This document shows positions 63,776-64,000 of a stretch of 64,000 nt of DNA, one piece after another (the first letter of the stretch is position 1; each line of letters starts with the position of its first letter). The notes below the pieces were generated by a model. That model ran no database searches. It was not told the origin of the DNA and saw nothing but the letters and a program-made list of their open reading frames with translations. The position numbers were made by a program, and so were the translations under genes. Location: contig NZ_JABAGQ010000005.1 of assembly GCF_012844225.1 (NCBI RefSeq), forward strand, positions 238,024-302,023, read 5' to 3'. Source of the stretch: Rhodococcus sp. 105337 (GTDB lineage: Bacteria > Actinomycetota > Actinomycetes > Mycobacteriales > Mycobacteriaceae).

Positions 63776-63804
63776 ACGTAGTGATCAACGAGTCGTGCTG
63801 GATA

Positions 63805-64000
63805 CTATGCTGTTTCGCTCGAGCCGGTCAACGACAACGCCGGTTCGGTAGCGTGCTGTTTGGCGGCGATCACCGCCCGGAGCTCGTCCATGCTCACATC
63901 CGAGACATACCGGCGGGTGACCTGCCACTCGTCGTGCTGCTCGATGACCACCGCGGTCGCCAACCGGAGGAATGCCGCCGGGTTCGGAAAAATCTCCACG
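63805..64000 (-). CDS. IS256-family transposase, C-terminal part, cut by window edge
   Basis: The frame is open to the window end and ends at a stop at 63805-63807. The residues [20 protein letters not shown] followed by [20 protein letters not shown] are the C-terminus of an IS256/mutator-type transposase. The catalytic DDE core lies outside the window, so the state of the element is unknown. The GTG at 63999 is internal. Confidence 0.75.
   Translation of the reverse strand, partial: VEIFPNPAAFLRLATAVVIEQHDEWQVTRRYVSDVSMDELRAVIAAKQHATEPALSLTGSSETA

Overview
The window is high-GC actinobacterial DNA, most likely Rhodococcus or a close member of the Nocardiaceae/Mycobacteriales. The call rests on gene order. 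From about 7.7 kb on, the MFS gene, YqgE and leuS, and later ino1, PadR, DUF5318, ponA1, GT87, rpsF-ssb-rpsR-rplI and dnaB, follow the order I recall for Mycobacterium tuberculosis Rv0037c-Rv0058, with large accessory insertions. A consensus KstR (steroid repressor) operator and an F420-type LLM oxidoreductase fit the same group. GTG starts, 1-8 base gene overlaps and long non-coding antisense reading frames are typical of this base composition.

Layout. 1-306: 3' end of the CCA-adding enzyme. 0.5-7.7 kb: a molybdenum block, with a single-chain assimilatory nitrate reductase fused to a sulfite-reductase-type flavoprotein, then a HTH/Mop protein and modABC for molybdate uptake. 7.7-15 kb: MFS exporter with divergent TetR, YqgE, two small membrane proteins, leuS. 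15-31 kb: accessory genes, including a CsbD/coiled-coil pair, monoacylglycerol lipase, a KstR-box operon (ketosteroid isomerase and epoxide hydrolase), a proline-rich lipoprotein, SDR, DUF218, PHP, Baeyer-Villiger monooxygenase, pirin, spermidine-synthase fold, glucosylglycerate hydrolase, PhoX and an LLM oxidoreductase. 31-35 kb: TetR with a paired acyl-CoA dehydrogenase operon. 35-44 kb: DUF2786, an AGCS symporter, a complete CUT1 sugar ABC importer and an extra class A PBP. 44-48 kb: a second TetR with an acyl-CoA dehydrogenase/phosphotransferase/SDR operon. 48-58.6 kb: ino1/PadR and the ponA1 cell-envelope block. 58.8-63.2 kb: rpsF-ssb-rpsR-rplI and dnaB. 63.2-64 kb: lower-GC DNA with remnants of IS3- and IS256-family transposases.

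The genes group into themes. Molybdate uptake next to a molybdopterin nitrate reductase forms one nitrogen-assimilation unit. Several operons serve lipid and steroid breakdown under TetR-type repressors whose palindromic sites are visible. Envelope genes (two PonA-type synthases, two GT87 proteins, inositol phosphate synthase) cluster upstream of the replication/ribosome operon.

The most striking element is in dnaB. The replicative helicase is split exactly inside its Walker A motif (GVGK|ST) by a 271-residue intein with an Ala at position 1 and a Trp/Cys/Thr set, the signature of class 3 inteins. Its LAGLIDADG endonuclease has lost both acidic residues. The 515-base gap before dnaB carries a perfect DnaA box and several near matches, which raises the possibility of DnaA control of dnaB. 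No rRNA, tRNA or CRISPR array was seen.
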